From positions 410,322 through 474,321 of the forward strand of contig NZ_JAASQK010000003.1 of assembly GCF_011762195.1 (NCBI RefSeq): 64,000 bases of DNA, in the 5' to 3' direction. Below are positions 18,001 through 25,136 of this stretch, piece after piece. The first letter of the stretch is position 1, and every line of letters starts with the position of its first letter. Below the pieces are notes generated by a model. The model was not told the DNA's origin. It searched no databases and saw only the letters and a program-made list of their open reading frames with translations. The position numbers and the translations under genes are program-made. This DNA is from Sphingomonas oligoaromativorans. GTDB taxonomy: Bacteria; Pseudomonadota; Alphaproteobacteria; Sphingomonadales; Sphingomonadaceae.

Positions 18001-18322
18001 GGTGAGCTTCGCCCGCGAGCGGCTGGAGGTGGTCGGCGACGCGATGAAGGCGGCGGCCGAGGCCGGCGCCACCCGCTTCCGCCCGGTGCTGATGACCGCG
18101 CTCGCCATGATTATCGGCATGGCGCCCATGGCGCTCGGCCTCGGCGAAGGCGGCGAGCAGAACGCCCCGCTCGGCCGCGCCGTCATCGGCGGGCTGATCT
18201 GCGCCACCATCGCCACGCTCGTCTTCGTGCCCGTCGTCTTCTCGATCGCCCACCGCAGGCACCGTCCCGCCGACGAGCCCGCCGCCGGCACCGCTCCCGA
18301 AGGTTTGGTCTATGCAGAATGA
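15095..18322 (+). CDS. RND efflux permease (HAE-1/AcrB-like inner-membrane pump)
   Basis: A 1075-residue proton-driven pump. It starts with TM1 (YTFVVLAILILLSG), has the large porter loop after it, and the TM4 signature GGLALAVGILVDDATVTIENI with the proton-relay acids Asp402/Asp403. A second duplicated half begins near 16730 with its own TM bundle, and the C-terminal half contains GAIMCMGVATANSVLVVSFARERL. The length is normal for the family. GGGAAG precedes the ATG. It overlaps the adaptor gene by 11 bases. The substrate cannot be read from the sequence; the HAE group mostly exports hydrophobic drugs, solvents or bile-like amphiphiles. Confidence 0.94.
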   Translation: MLQLVKLALSKPYTFVVLAILILLSGSIAWVKTPTDIFPDIKIPVIAAVWTYRGLPPQDMSGRVVYYYERQLSTTVNDIDHIESQSLNGIGIVKIFFRPGVDIRTATAQVTSVSQTVLKQMPPGITPPLILNYNASTVPILQLALSSKDLSEQKIFDLGQNFIRPSLASVQGAAIPSPYGGKERQIQIDLDPAALQARKLSATDVGLALAAQNQIVPAGTTKIGQYEYNVRLNNSPEVVDDLNNLPIRTVDGTTVYMRDVAHVRDGSPPQRNEVRVDGARAVLMTVLKSGSASTIAIVDQVKALLPKLKETLPASLHVQPLSDQSLFVKAAVSGVIREGVIAAALTSLMILLFLGSWRSTVIIAASIPLAILAAVAGLSAVGETLNIMTLGGLALAVGILVDDATVTIENINWHLEQGKAVRQSILDGAEQIVRPAFVSLLCICIAFVPMFFLPGVAGFLFAPMAKAVVFAMIASFILSRTLVPTMGNYLLRDHASEHTAEVMVSHDAMAGRPKSRNPFRRFQQGFEVRFEAVRAYYLAILAFALARRRGFVIGFLSVVLLSFALIPLLGRNFFPTVDSGQINLHVRAPVGTRIEETAALFDHIEDRIRGTIPADELGSIVDNIGLPVSGINRAYSNTGGVGPQDGDILITLTRDHHPTAGYVKALRKALPDAFPGSTFSFLPADIISQILNFGAPAPVDVMVTGPNVKANEAYAHELVEKMGHVAGIADVRLQQASDYPELAFDVDRTQADRLGITENDVTRSLAVNLAGSFQIAPAFWLNPRNGVSYPIVVQTPQYRTDTMAALNNIPVTGSKPGDFQVLGALGTIHREPSPAVISHYAVQPAYDVYATTQGRDLGAVAGDIQKIIKATRGDLPKGATVALRGQVETMNTAFTGLILGLLGAIVLIYLLIVVNFQSWVDPAVIVSALPAALAGIVWMLFATRTPLSVPALTGAIMCMGVATANSVLVVSFARERLEVVGDAMKAAAEAGATRFRPVLMTALAMIIGMAPMALGLGEGGEQNAPLGRAVIGGLICATIATLVFVPVVFSIAHRRHRPADEPAAGTAPEGLVYAE

Positions 18323-19475
18323 AGCCGTTTCCCATGCCCCGGCCGCGCCGCGTGGGCTGAAGATCGCCGGTGTCGTGGCGGCCGTCGTGGCGGCGGGCGT
18401 GGTCGTGGCGGGCGTCGTCAGCCGGTCGAGCGAGGCGCATGAGGCGCAGCACTGGTCCGACGCGCGATCGGTGCCGACCGTCCACCTCGTCGCGGTGAAG
18501 GCCTCGGCGGCTTCGGACGGGCTGACGCTGCCGGGCACGATGGAGGCGTGGAACGCGGCGCGGCTCTATGCGCGCGTCGGCGGCTATGTGAAGGGCTGGT
18601 ACAAGGATATCGGCGCGGATGTCCCCGCCGGCACGCCGCTCGGCTCGATCGAGACGCCCGAGCTGGACCAGCAGATCGCGCAGGCCCGCGCCGCGCTCGC
18701 CAGCGCGCGCGCCAACGCGGCGCTCGCCCGATCGACGGCGGCGCGCTGGAACGATCTGCTCGCCAGCGCCTCCGTCTCCAGGCAGGAGGCGGACGAGAAG
18801 AATGGCGATCTCGCCGCCAGGAATGCGGACGTTCAGGGCGCGGAGGCCAATCTCAACCGGCTGCTCGCGCAGAAGGCCTATGCCACCGTCCGCGCGCCCT
18901 TCGCGGGCGTGGTGACGGCGCGCAATGCGGACATCGGCGATCTCGTCGGGCCGGGCGCGAGCAATCAGCAGCCGATGTTCGCCGTCGCCGACGTCCACCG
19001 CATCCGCCTCTATGTGAACGTGCCGCAGGCCTATTCGGCGGCGATGCGGCCGGGGCTGGGCGCGACGCTCAGCGTGCCGGATTATCCGGGCCGGAGCTTC
19101 GACGCGCATGTGATCGGCACCTCGGGCGCGATCGACAGCCGGACGGGCACCTTGCAGGTCCAGCTCGTCGCCGACAATCCGGGCGAGGTGCTGAAGCCCG
19201 GCGGCTATGCGCAGGTGAAGTTCGCGGTGCCGGGGCAGGCGGGGACGGTGACGATCCCGTCGAGCACGCTCGTCTTCCGCGCGGCGGGCACGCAGGTGGC
19301 GATGGTCGGCCCCGGCGATCGCATCCGTCTCCAGCCGGTGACGCTCGGGCGCGATCTGGGCGGCACGGTGGAGGTGGTGTCGGGCCTCTCCTCCGCCGCG
19401 CGCATCGTCGACAATCCGCCGGACTCGATCGCGTCGGGCGAGCTGGTCCGCGTCGGCGAGGGCGGTCGTGGCTGA
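18312..19475 (+). CDS. RND periplasmic adaptor (membrane fusion protein)
   Basis: A 387-residue protein with one N-terminal membrane anchor (IAGVVAAVVAAGVVVAGVV), a lipoyl half-motif around GGYVKGWYKDIGADVPAG, an alpha-hairpin (residues about 115-180), the second lipoyl half (APFAGVVTARNADIGDLVGPG), and a beta-barrel domain. It joins the pump to the outer-membrane channel. It overlaps the permease gene by 11 bases and the channel gene by 8, a compact operon. Confidence 0.94.
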   Translation: MQNEAVSHAPAAPRGLKIAGVVAAVVAAGVVVAGVVSRSSEAHEAQHWSDARSVPTVHLVAVKASAASDGLTLPGTMEAWNAARLYARVGGYVKGWYKDIGADVPAGTPLGSIETPELDQQIAQARAALASARANAALARSTAARWNDLLASASVSRQEADEKNGDLAARNADVQGAEANLNRLLAQKAYATVRAPFAGVVTARNADIGDLVGPGASNQQPMFAVADVHRIRLYVNVPQAYSAAMRPGLGATLSVPDYPGRSFDAHVIGTSGAIDSRTGTLQVQLVADNPGEVLKPGGYAQVKFAVPGQAGTVTIPSSTLVFRAAGTQVAMVGPGDRIRLQPVTLGRDLGGTVEVVSGLSSAARIVDNPPDSIASGELVRVGEGGRG

Positions 19476-20934
19476 GCGTCTTCGCGCGGCCGCATGGCTG
19501 ATGCTGGCGGCTTCCAGCGGCTGCTCCTTCGCGCCGGCCTATCATCCGCCAGTGGCCCCGGCACCCGTCGCCTACAAGGAGCAGGGGCCGTGGACACCCG
19601 CAGAACCCGCCAGCCTTTCGGCCGCCGGGGACTGGTGGACGCTGTTCGGCGATGCCACGCTCGACGGCCTCGAACGGCGCATCGGCACCGATAATCCTAC
19701 GCTGGCCGGCGCGCTCGGCCGCTATGACGAGGCGAGCGCCTATCTGCGCGAGGCGCGGGCGGGGCTCTTCCCGCATATCGGCCTCGACGCCGACATCACG
19801 CGCAACCGCCAGTCCGACAACCGCCCGCTGCGCGGCTCGAACCAGCCGGATCTCTATCCGGCCGACACCGTGGGCGGCGAGGCCGGCTATGAACTCGATC
19901 TGTGGGGCCGGGTGCGCAACTCGGTCGCCGCCGGGCGCGCCGAGGCCGAGGCGAGCGCCGACGATCTCGCCGCCATCCGCCTGAGCCTCCAGAGCCAGCT
20001 CGCGTCGAGCTATATCGCGCTGCGCGGTTACGACCGGCAGATCGACCTGCTCTCCGCCACCGTCGATGCCTATGCCAAGGCGGATGCGATGACGCGCCGC
20101 CGCTTCGCGGGCGGCATCGCCACCGGCATCGAGACGGGCCAGTCCGGCGCCCAGCTCGCCGAGGCGCAGGCCCAGCTCGCCGACCTGCGCAACGCCCGCG
20201 CGCTCACCGAGCATGCCATCGCCAGCCTCGTCGGCACGCCCGCGCCGAACTTCTCGATCGAGGCCGCGCCGGCCAGCCTGACCCTGCCGCCGATTCCGGC
20301 GGGCCTGCCCTCGACGCTGCTCCAGCGCCGGCCCGATGTCGCCGCCGCCGAACGCCGCATGTACGCCGCGAACCGGGAGATCGGCGTGGCGCGGGCCGCC
20401 TTCTTCCCCTCCATCTCGCTGAGCGGGCAGGGCGGTTTCCAGAACACCGGCCTGCCGGGGCTGTTCACGGCGCCCAACATCTTCTGGTCGGTGGGGCCGA
20501 GCGCGGTGCTCAACCTGTTCGACGGCGGCCGCCGTCGCGCGCAGGTCGCCGTCGCGCGGGCCAACTGGACGCAGGCGACGGCCGATTATCGCGGCGATGT
20601 GCTGAAGGCCTTTCAGGACGTCGAGGACGGCCTCTCCCAGCTCCACCATCTCGGCGACGAGGCGGTGGCCGAGGATCAGGCCGTGACCCAGGCCGCGCAG
20701 GCCGAGCGGCTGTCGCTCAACCGCTATGTGAAGGGCGCGGTCGATTATCTCGACGTGGTGACCGCGCAGACCACGGCGCTGCGCACCCGCCGCCAGGCGA
20801 TCCGGCTCGAGACGCTGCGCCTTCAGGCGAGCGTCGGCCTCATCAAGGCGCTGGGCGGCGGCTGGCGGGGCGGCGCCCAGACCGCCCGGACGCAGACCAC
20901 CCCTTCCCGAACGACCCCTTCGACAGGAGCATGA
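19468..20934 (+). CDS. Outer-membrane efflux channel (NodT/OprM family)
   Basis: A 488-residue TolC-type channel. It shows the two internal repeats typical of the family (GLFPHIGLDADITRNRQ in the first, AAFFPSISLSGQGGFQN in the second), the ELDLWGRVRN motif, and LLQRRPDVAAAERRM. The N-terminal segment ends in a Gly-Cys (SSGCSFAP), so it may be a lipoprotein like OprM, although the lipobox is weak. Start is a GTG overlapping the adaptor gene. The C-terminus is a Thr-rich tail of about 20 residues. Confidence 0.93.
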   Translation: MAERLRAAAWLMLAASSGCSFAPAYHPPVAPAPVAYKEQGPWTPAEPASLSAAGDWWTLFGDATLDGLERRIGTDNPTLAGALGRYDEASAYLREARAGLFPHIGLDADITRNRQSDNRPLRGSNQPDLYPADTVGGEAGYELDLWGRVRNSVAAGRAEAEASADDLAAIRLSLQSQLASSYIALRGYDRQIDLLSATVDAYAKADAMTRRRFAGGIATGIETGQSGAQLAEAQAQLADLRNARALTEHAIASLVGTPAPNFSIEAAPASLTLPPIPAGLPSTLLQRRPDVAAAERRMYAANREIGVARAAFFPSISLSGQGGFQNTGLPGLFTAPNIFWSVGPSAVLNLFDGGRRRAQVAVARANWTQATADYRGDVLKAFQDVEDGLSQLHHLGDEAVAEDQAVTQAAQAERLSLNRYVKGAVDYLDVVTAQTTALRTRRQAIRLETLRLQASVGLIKALGGGWRGGAQTARTQTTPSRTTPSTGA

Positions 20935-20936
20935 CG

Positions 20937-21323
20937 ATGCCGAAACATTCCGCCCTGCTGGGCCTTGCCTGCGCGCTTGTCTGGTCGTCGGCGGCCGTTG
21001 CCGGCGTCCCCGTGCCCGGCTTCCGGGAGCTCGAAGGCGGCTATGCGAAAAGCGGCGGAACGGGCGAGGCGGAGCGCCGCCTTGCCGAGGCGATCCCGGC
21101 GGGCACGGGCGTGGGCGACGCGCAGGCCATGCTCATCGGTGCCGGCGCGACATGCCGGAGCGAACATCGCGCGCCCGACGTGCGGCATTGCCTCTTCCAT
21201 CAATATTCGCTGGCGGACGGCGCGGCGGACGACATTCGCTGGGCGGTCCGTCTCGATGCTCCCGGCGGCCATGTGCGGACGGTCTCGGTCGATCGATCCG
21301 TCGACCGGCATGGCCCGAACTGA
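20937..21323 (+). CDS. Small exported protein 2 of unknown family, last gene of the RND operon
   Basis: A 128-residue paralog of the protein at 12435. It has a signal peptide (MPKHSALLGLACALVWSSAAVA), FRELE at residues 29-33, AIPAGT, GAGATCR, a second Cys 12 residues later, and DDIRWAVRLD ending in VDRSVDR. The start at 20937 is preferred because AGGAG lies 7 bases upstream; an ATG six bases earlier overlaps the channel stop (ATGA) but sits too close to that site. Translational coupling to the efflux channel suggests a job tied to the pump or its signal. The function is unknown. Confidence 0.8.
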   Translation: MPKHSALLGLACALVWSSAAVAGVPVPGFRELEGGYAKSGGTGEAERRLAEAIPAGTGVGDAQAMLIGAGATCRSEHRAPDVRHCLFHQYSLADGAADDIRWAVRLDAPGGHVRTVSVDRSVDRHGPN

Positions 21324-21352
21324 TCTGGAAGGCGGATATCCGGTAAGAGTTT

Positions 21353-21384
21353 CGCCACCACCGGCCCGAAGACCGGCGGTGGCG
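21353..21384 (+). terminator. Hairpin ending the RND operon
   Basis: CGCCACCACCGG (21353-21364) pairs with CCGGCGGTGGCG (21373-21384) at 11 of 12 positions plus one wobble-type mismatch, with an 8-base loop, followed by AGTTTC. It begins 30 bases after the stop of small exported protein 2. Confidence 0.5.
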
Positions 21385-21510
21385 AGTTTCGCCGATGAGC
21401 GGATCGGCGACCCAGCATATGGGGCTGAACGCGCGGGGAATGGCGGGGTTAAGGCCATGCCGGCGCTCGTTCGGCCTGCTGATGATGCGGTCATGGCTTC
21501 GGGCTGGCTA

Positions 21511-21526
21511 ATGAAATGAATTTCAC
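21511..21526. promoter_or_regulatory. GTGAAAT operator, copy 4 (imperfect)
   Basis: ATGAAATGAATTTCAC differs from the palindrome by one arm base. It lies in the 407-base gap 21324-21730, 220 bases before the acetyltransferase start, and marks the right end of the block. Apart from this site and the terminator hairpin the gap shows no gene. Confidence 0.5.
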
Positions 21527-21730
21527 TCCCCATGCCTCGGGGTTGCGCGCCCGCGCCCTCTCCGTGTCGACGGGGACATATTCAGCCATCCGGCATTAAC
21601 ATTCGTCTGGTGCAGCGCGCGGGGCAGCGGGATGGCTGAGGAAGATGCGCGGGATTTTCGGATCGATCCACCTGGCAACAGACCGCCACGTTCCGCGCCC
21701 GAGCCGCGTATCGCCGCCGGTGCCCGCATC

Positions 21731-22252
21731 ATGATCTTTGCCGAGAGCATCGCGTTGGGGCCGATCCTGCCGGTCGACCTGCCGGCCCTGTTCCAATGGG
21801 CGGACACGCCGGACACCGCCCGGTTCAACGAGCCCTATCATCCGCCCAATTGGCAACGGCAGGAGGCGTTCTGGCTCAATACGGCGGAGGATCGCAGCCG
21901 CGTCTTCTTCGCGATACGATCGCGCGAGACGACCGACATCGTCGGTTATGTGCAGATCATGCAGATCCACGCGATCCATCGATCCGCGGTTCTCGGCGTC
22001 CTGATCGGCCACCCTCGCGATCGCGGCAAGGGCAAGGGGCGCGAGGCGCTGCGGCTGGCCGTCGACTATTGCTGGAGCCATCTCAACCTCAGCCGGCTGG
22101 CGCTGAGCGTCTTCGCCGGCAATGATCGCGCCCTGAGGCTCTACGCGTCGCTCGGCTTTCAGGAAGAGGGCCGGTTGCGCCACGCCCATTTCATCGATGG
22201 CCGATGGACCGACGTGATCCTGATGGGATTGCTCCACCCCGATCGCGCGTGA
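21731..22252 (+). CDS. GNAT-family N-acetyltransferase (RimJ/RimL type)
   Basis: A 173-residue acetyltransferase. The acetyl-CoA loop is seen as GHPRDRGKGKGREALRLA, followed by LNLSRLALSVFAGNDRALRLYASLGFQEEGRLR, the classic GNAT motif A/B layout with the NDRALRLY and GF-x-EEG elements. The acceptor could be a protein N-terminus, an amino sugar nucleotide or a small amine. Start at 21731 (MIFAESIAL) is chosen where homology should begin; an in-frame ATG at 21632 would add 33 poorly ordered residues. It may be co-regulated with the efflux block through operator copy 4. Confidence 0.85.
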   Translation: MIFAESIALGPILPVDLPALFQWADTPDTARFNEPYHPPNWQRQEAFWLNTAEDRSRVFFAIRSRETTDIVGYVQIMQIHAIHRSAVLGVLIGHPRDRGKGKGREALRLAVDYCWSHLNLSRLALSVFAGNDRALRLYASLGFQEEGRLRHAHFIDGRWTDVILMGLLHPDRA

Positions 22253-22255
22253 CGG

Positions 22256-23494
22256 TCATGCCTTCTCCCGCCGCAGGCCCCGTTCGATCCAGTCGGCGGC
22301 GGCCAGGCCGCTTTCCCAGGCGCCGTGGGCCGTGGAGAAATCCACGGGCGAGCAAGCTTCGCCGGCGAAGCACAGCCGCTCGCTGACCGGGGTGCGGAGT
22401 AGCTTCCGGGCATCGGCGCGGCCGGGCAGGGCATGGCTGTAGGAGCCGCCGATCGTGGGCTCATGCGCCCAGCGCGTCGCCATGATCGGCGTCAGGCCTC
22501 GCGCGAAATCGGCGCCGAGCAGATGGCGCAGCTCCTCGATCGCGAAGGCTGCGGCGGCGGCTTCGCCTTCGTCCTCCAACGCCTGCGCATGGGCGCCGCC
22601 GAGGAAGGTCTCGATCACGGGCCGGCCCAGCGGCCGGATATAGTGGCTGCCGGTCGCGGCGCGATCCAGCCGCCCCAGCAGATGCGATTCCGGCGGCACC
22701 GAGTCCGGGTCGGCGATGGACAGGAATATCTTGTCGGCCAGCCCGAGCGGCAGGCCGGCGGCGGCGTGGAGATGATCGTCCACCGCCGGGGCGAAGCGGA
22801 TCGTTCCGCGCGCGAGCATGGTGGTCGGCACCGCCACGATCGCGGCGCGAGTGGTGATCGGCCCGCCGCTGGTCTCCAGCGTTATGTCCCGGCCCTGGGC
22901 GATCGAGGTTACGCGGGTGCCGAGCGCGATCGGCAGTTCGCGGGCGAGCGACACGATGAACGCGCCATAGCCGCCGGGCAGGCGCCAGTTATTCTCGCTG
23001 GCGGCGTCGTCATAAGCGAGGAAATCGGCGACCGAGAGCCGCTCCAGCTCGGTCCCGTTCATGAAGCTGCTCAGCCCGTCGATGAACGGCCGCCAGCGGT
23101 CCGTGGCCGCGAGCGCGTCACCCGCCCGGTCGCTTGGCGGCGGCTCGCGACGCAGGGCTTCTCCGAAACGCTCATAGGCGGCCCAGGCGTCCCGCTGCTC
23201 CCCGGCCGGGATGCCGAGATCGCGGAGCTGCTTGTGCCAGGCGCTCCGTCGGCGATCGAGAGGCTCGCCCCTGGCCTCCGCCAGCGCGGCGAGGGGATTG
23301 CGCTCGGCGGAGTGGAGCCAGCCGCAGCCCAGATCGAGCGGCACGCCCGCGATCCTATCCGTGTGCGCCCGCCCGCCGAGCCGGGGAAGGGCTTCGACCA
23401 GCAGGATCGAGCGGCCCCGCGACGCGAGGCTTCGCGCGGCCGCGATACCGGCCGCGCCGGCGCCGACGATGGCGACATCCACCCGATCGCTCAT
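22256..23494 (-). CDS. Flavin-containing amine oxidase / NAD(P)-binding FAD oxidoreductase
   Basis: A 412-residue flavoprotein. The FAD Rossmann motif VAIVGAGAAGIAAARSLASRG is at residues about 6-26, followed by the GLGGRAHT-like motif (RLGGRAHTDRI) of the monoamine oxidase superfamily, WAHEPTIGGSYSHALPG near the C-terminus, and the terminal FAD-binding block LCFAGEACSPVDFSTAHGAWESG. The substrate is unknown. GGGGGG precedes the ATG at 23494. It is divergent from the antiporter gene and ends 3 bases from the GNAT gene (convergent). Confidence 0.88.
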   Translation of the reverse strand: MSDRVDVAIVGAGAAGIAAARSLASRGRSILLVEALPRLGGRAHTDRIAGVPLDLGCGWLHSAERNPLAALAEARGEPLDRRRSAWHKQLRDLGIPAGEQRDAWAAYERFGEALRREPPPSDRAGDALAATDRWRPFIDGLSSFMNGTELERLSVADFLAYDDAASENNWRLPGGYGAFIVSLARELPIALGTRVTSIAQGRDITLETSGGPITTRAAIVAVPTTMLARGTIRFAPAVDDHLHAAAGLPLGLADKIFLSIADPDSVPPESHLLGRLDRAATGSHYIRPLGRPVIETFLGGAHAQALEDEGEAAAAAFAIEELRHLLGADFARGLTPIMATRWAHEPTIGGSYSHALPGRADARKLLRTPVSERLCFAGEACSPVDFSTAHGAWESGLAAADWIERGLRREKA

Positions 23495-23567
23495 GATGAA
23501 GCCCCCCTGATCCTCCATAGAGCTTCCATGATGGCGATTCCGGCGCCGATTGCGATACAGTCGGAGC

Positions 23568-25109
23568 ATGACTTTTTTCGAGAGCCTTCTCGTCCTGCTG
23601 CTGGCGGCGATCGTGCTGCTGCAAATCTCGCGGCGGCTCTCCCTGCCTTATCCCTCGATGCTGGCGCTGGCCGGGGTGATCGTGGCGCTGGTGCCCGGCG
23701 CGCCCCATCTGCCGATCGACCCCGAAACCGCGCTCGCGCTGTTCATCGCGCCGGCGCTGATGGATTCGGCCTTCGACTTCCCGATCGGCACCGCGCGCCG
23801 CTTCTGGGCGCCGCTGCTCGCTTATGCGGTCGGCGGGGTGGTGGTGACGACGGCGCTGGTGGCCTGGGCAGGCTGGGCCGTCGCGGGATTGCCGCTGGCC
23901 GCGGCGATCGTGCTCGGCGCGATCGTGGCGCCACCGGATGCGGCGGCGGCGACGGCGGTGCTCTCCTCGATGGCCATCCCGCGCCGGACCGACACCGTCC
24001 TCCGAGGCGAGAGCCTGTTCAACGACGCCGCCGCCCTGCTGCTTTTCGGAACCGCGCTTTCCGCGCAGACATCGGGCGGGCTTTCGACGGAGACGCTGCT
24101 GCATCTGGCGATCGCGGTGCCGGGCGGGGTGTTGTTCGGCATGGCGGTGGCGTGGGTGTTCGCCCGGCTCAGCCGCTTCGTCGCCGGAACGCTCGGCGGC
24201 GTGCTGTTGCAGTTCGTCAGCACCTTCCTCACCTGGATCGCGGCCAGCCATCTCGGCCTCTCGCCCGTTCTGAGCATCGTGGCGCTGGCGATGGGGCTGG
24301 CGCGCTCCAGCGGCGGCCCCGCGTCCGCGCGGATGCGGGTGTCGTCCTATGCGATATGGGGCGCGGTGGTGTTCGTGCTGAACGTGATGGCGTTCCTGCT
24401 GATGGGAATGCAGGCGCAGGCGATCATGGCGAACCTGTCGGGGGCGGAACTGCACCGGGCGCTGGGCTTCACCGCTCTGGTCGTGATGATCGTGCTGGTC
24501 GCGCGGGCGATCGTCGCGGTCGGCTTCAACCGGAGCTATGCCTGGTATCTGCGGCGGCGCGGCGAGCCGCAGCGGGCCAGCCTGCGCGAGGCGCTGCTCG
24601 CGAGCTGGTGCGGGATGCGCGGGCTGGTCACGCTCGCCACGGCGTTCGCGCTGCCGGCGGCATTCCCCCAGCGCAGCCTGGTGGTGCTGGCGGCCTTCGG
24701 CGTGGTGATCGCGACGCTCGTCGTCCAGGGACTGACGCTCGGCCCGGTCATCCGGCTGTTGGGGCTGAACCTCAAGCCTCACGGGCCGGACGGCTTCGCC
24801 GCCGTCCAGCGCCAGCTTGTCGGGGCGGCCCTCGCTTCGCTGGACGATGCGGAGGCGGAGGAGGCCGCGCCGCTGCGGGCCATCTACGGCTTCACGAACG
24901 AAGCGATCGTCACGTCCGGCGACGGGAGGCGGCTGGCGCGTTTCCGGGAGCTGGCCCTCGCCGCCGTCGCCACCCAGCGGGCGACGCTGGAACAGGCGCG
25001 CGCCGAGAACCGGATCAACATCGACGAATATAACTGGCTGCTGGAAGACATAGACTGGTGGGAGATCGTCGTCCTCCCCGACGACAAGCGGCGCATCGAG
25101 GAGACGTGA
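23568..25109 (+). CDS. CPA1-family cation:proton antiporter
   Basis: A 513-residue membrane antiporter with about 12 transmembrane segments. It has the CPA1 signatures APPDAAAATAVLS (TM5 ion-binding acid) and GESLFNDAAALLLFG, and SWCGMRGLVTLATAFALP near TM11. A C-terminal cytoplasmic tail of about 115 residues ends EIVVLPDDKRRIEET. It exchanges Na+ or K+ for H+. The ATG at 23568 has GGAG directly in front; an upstream ATG at 23550 is possible. Confidence 0.93.
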   Translation: MTFFESLLVLLLAAIVLLQISRRLSLPYPSMLALAGVIVALVPGAPHLPIDPETALALFIAPALMDSAFDFPIGTARRFWAPLLAYAVGGVVVTTALVAWAGWAVAGLPLAAAIVLGAIVAPPDAAAATAVLSSMAIPRRTDTVLRGESLFNDAAALLLFGTALSAQTSGGLSTETLLHLAIAVPGGVLFGMAVAWVFARLSRFVAGTLGGVLLQFVSTFLTWIAASHLGLSPVLSIVALAMGLARSSGGPASARMRVSSYAIWGAVVFVLNVMAFLLMGMQAQAIMANLSGAELHRALGFTALVVMIVLVARAIVAVGFNRSYAWYLRRRGEPQRASLREALLASWCGMRGLVTLATAFALPAAFPQRSLVVLAAFGVVIATLVVQGLTLGPVIRLLGLNLKPHGPDGFAAVQRQLVGAALASLDDAEAEEAAPLRAIYGFTNEAIVTSGDGRRLARFRELALAAVATQRATLEQARAENRINIDEYNWLLEDIDWWEIVVLPDDKRRIEET

Positions 25110-25136
25110 TACGCGCGCCGCATTGCCGCCCGCGCC

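Noticed and set aside
15566..18538. 990-residue minus-strand frame opposite the RND permease
   Set aside because: Composition is His/Arg/Asp-rich shadow sequence and the plus strand encodes a textbook RND pump.
22433..25033. 866-residue plus-strand frame over the amine oxidase and antiporter
   Set aside because: It crosses two real genes in other frames and has no family motifs.
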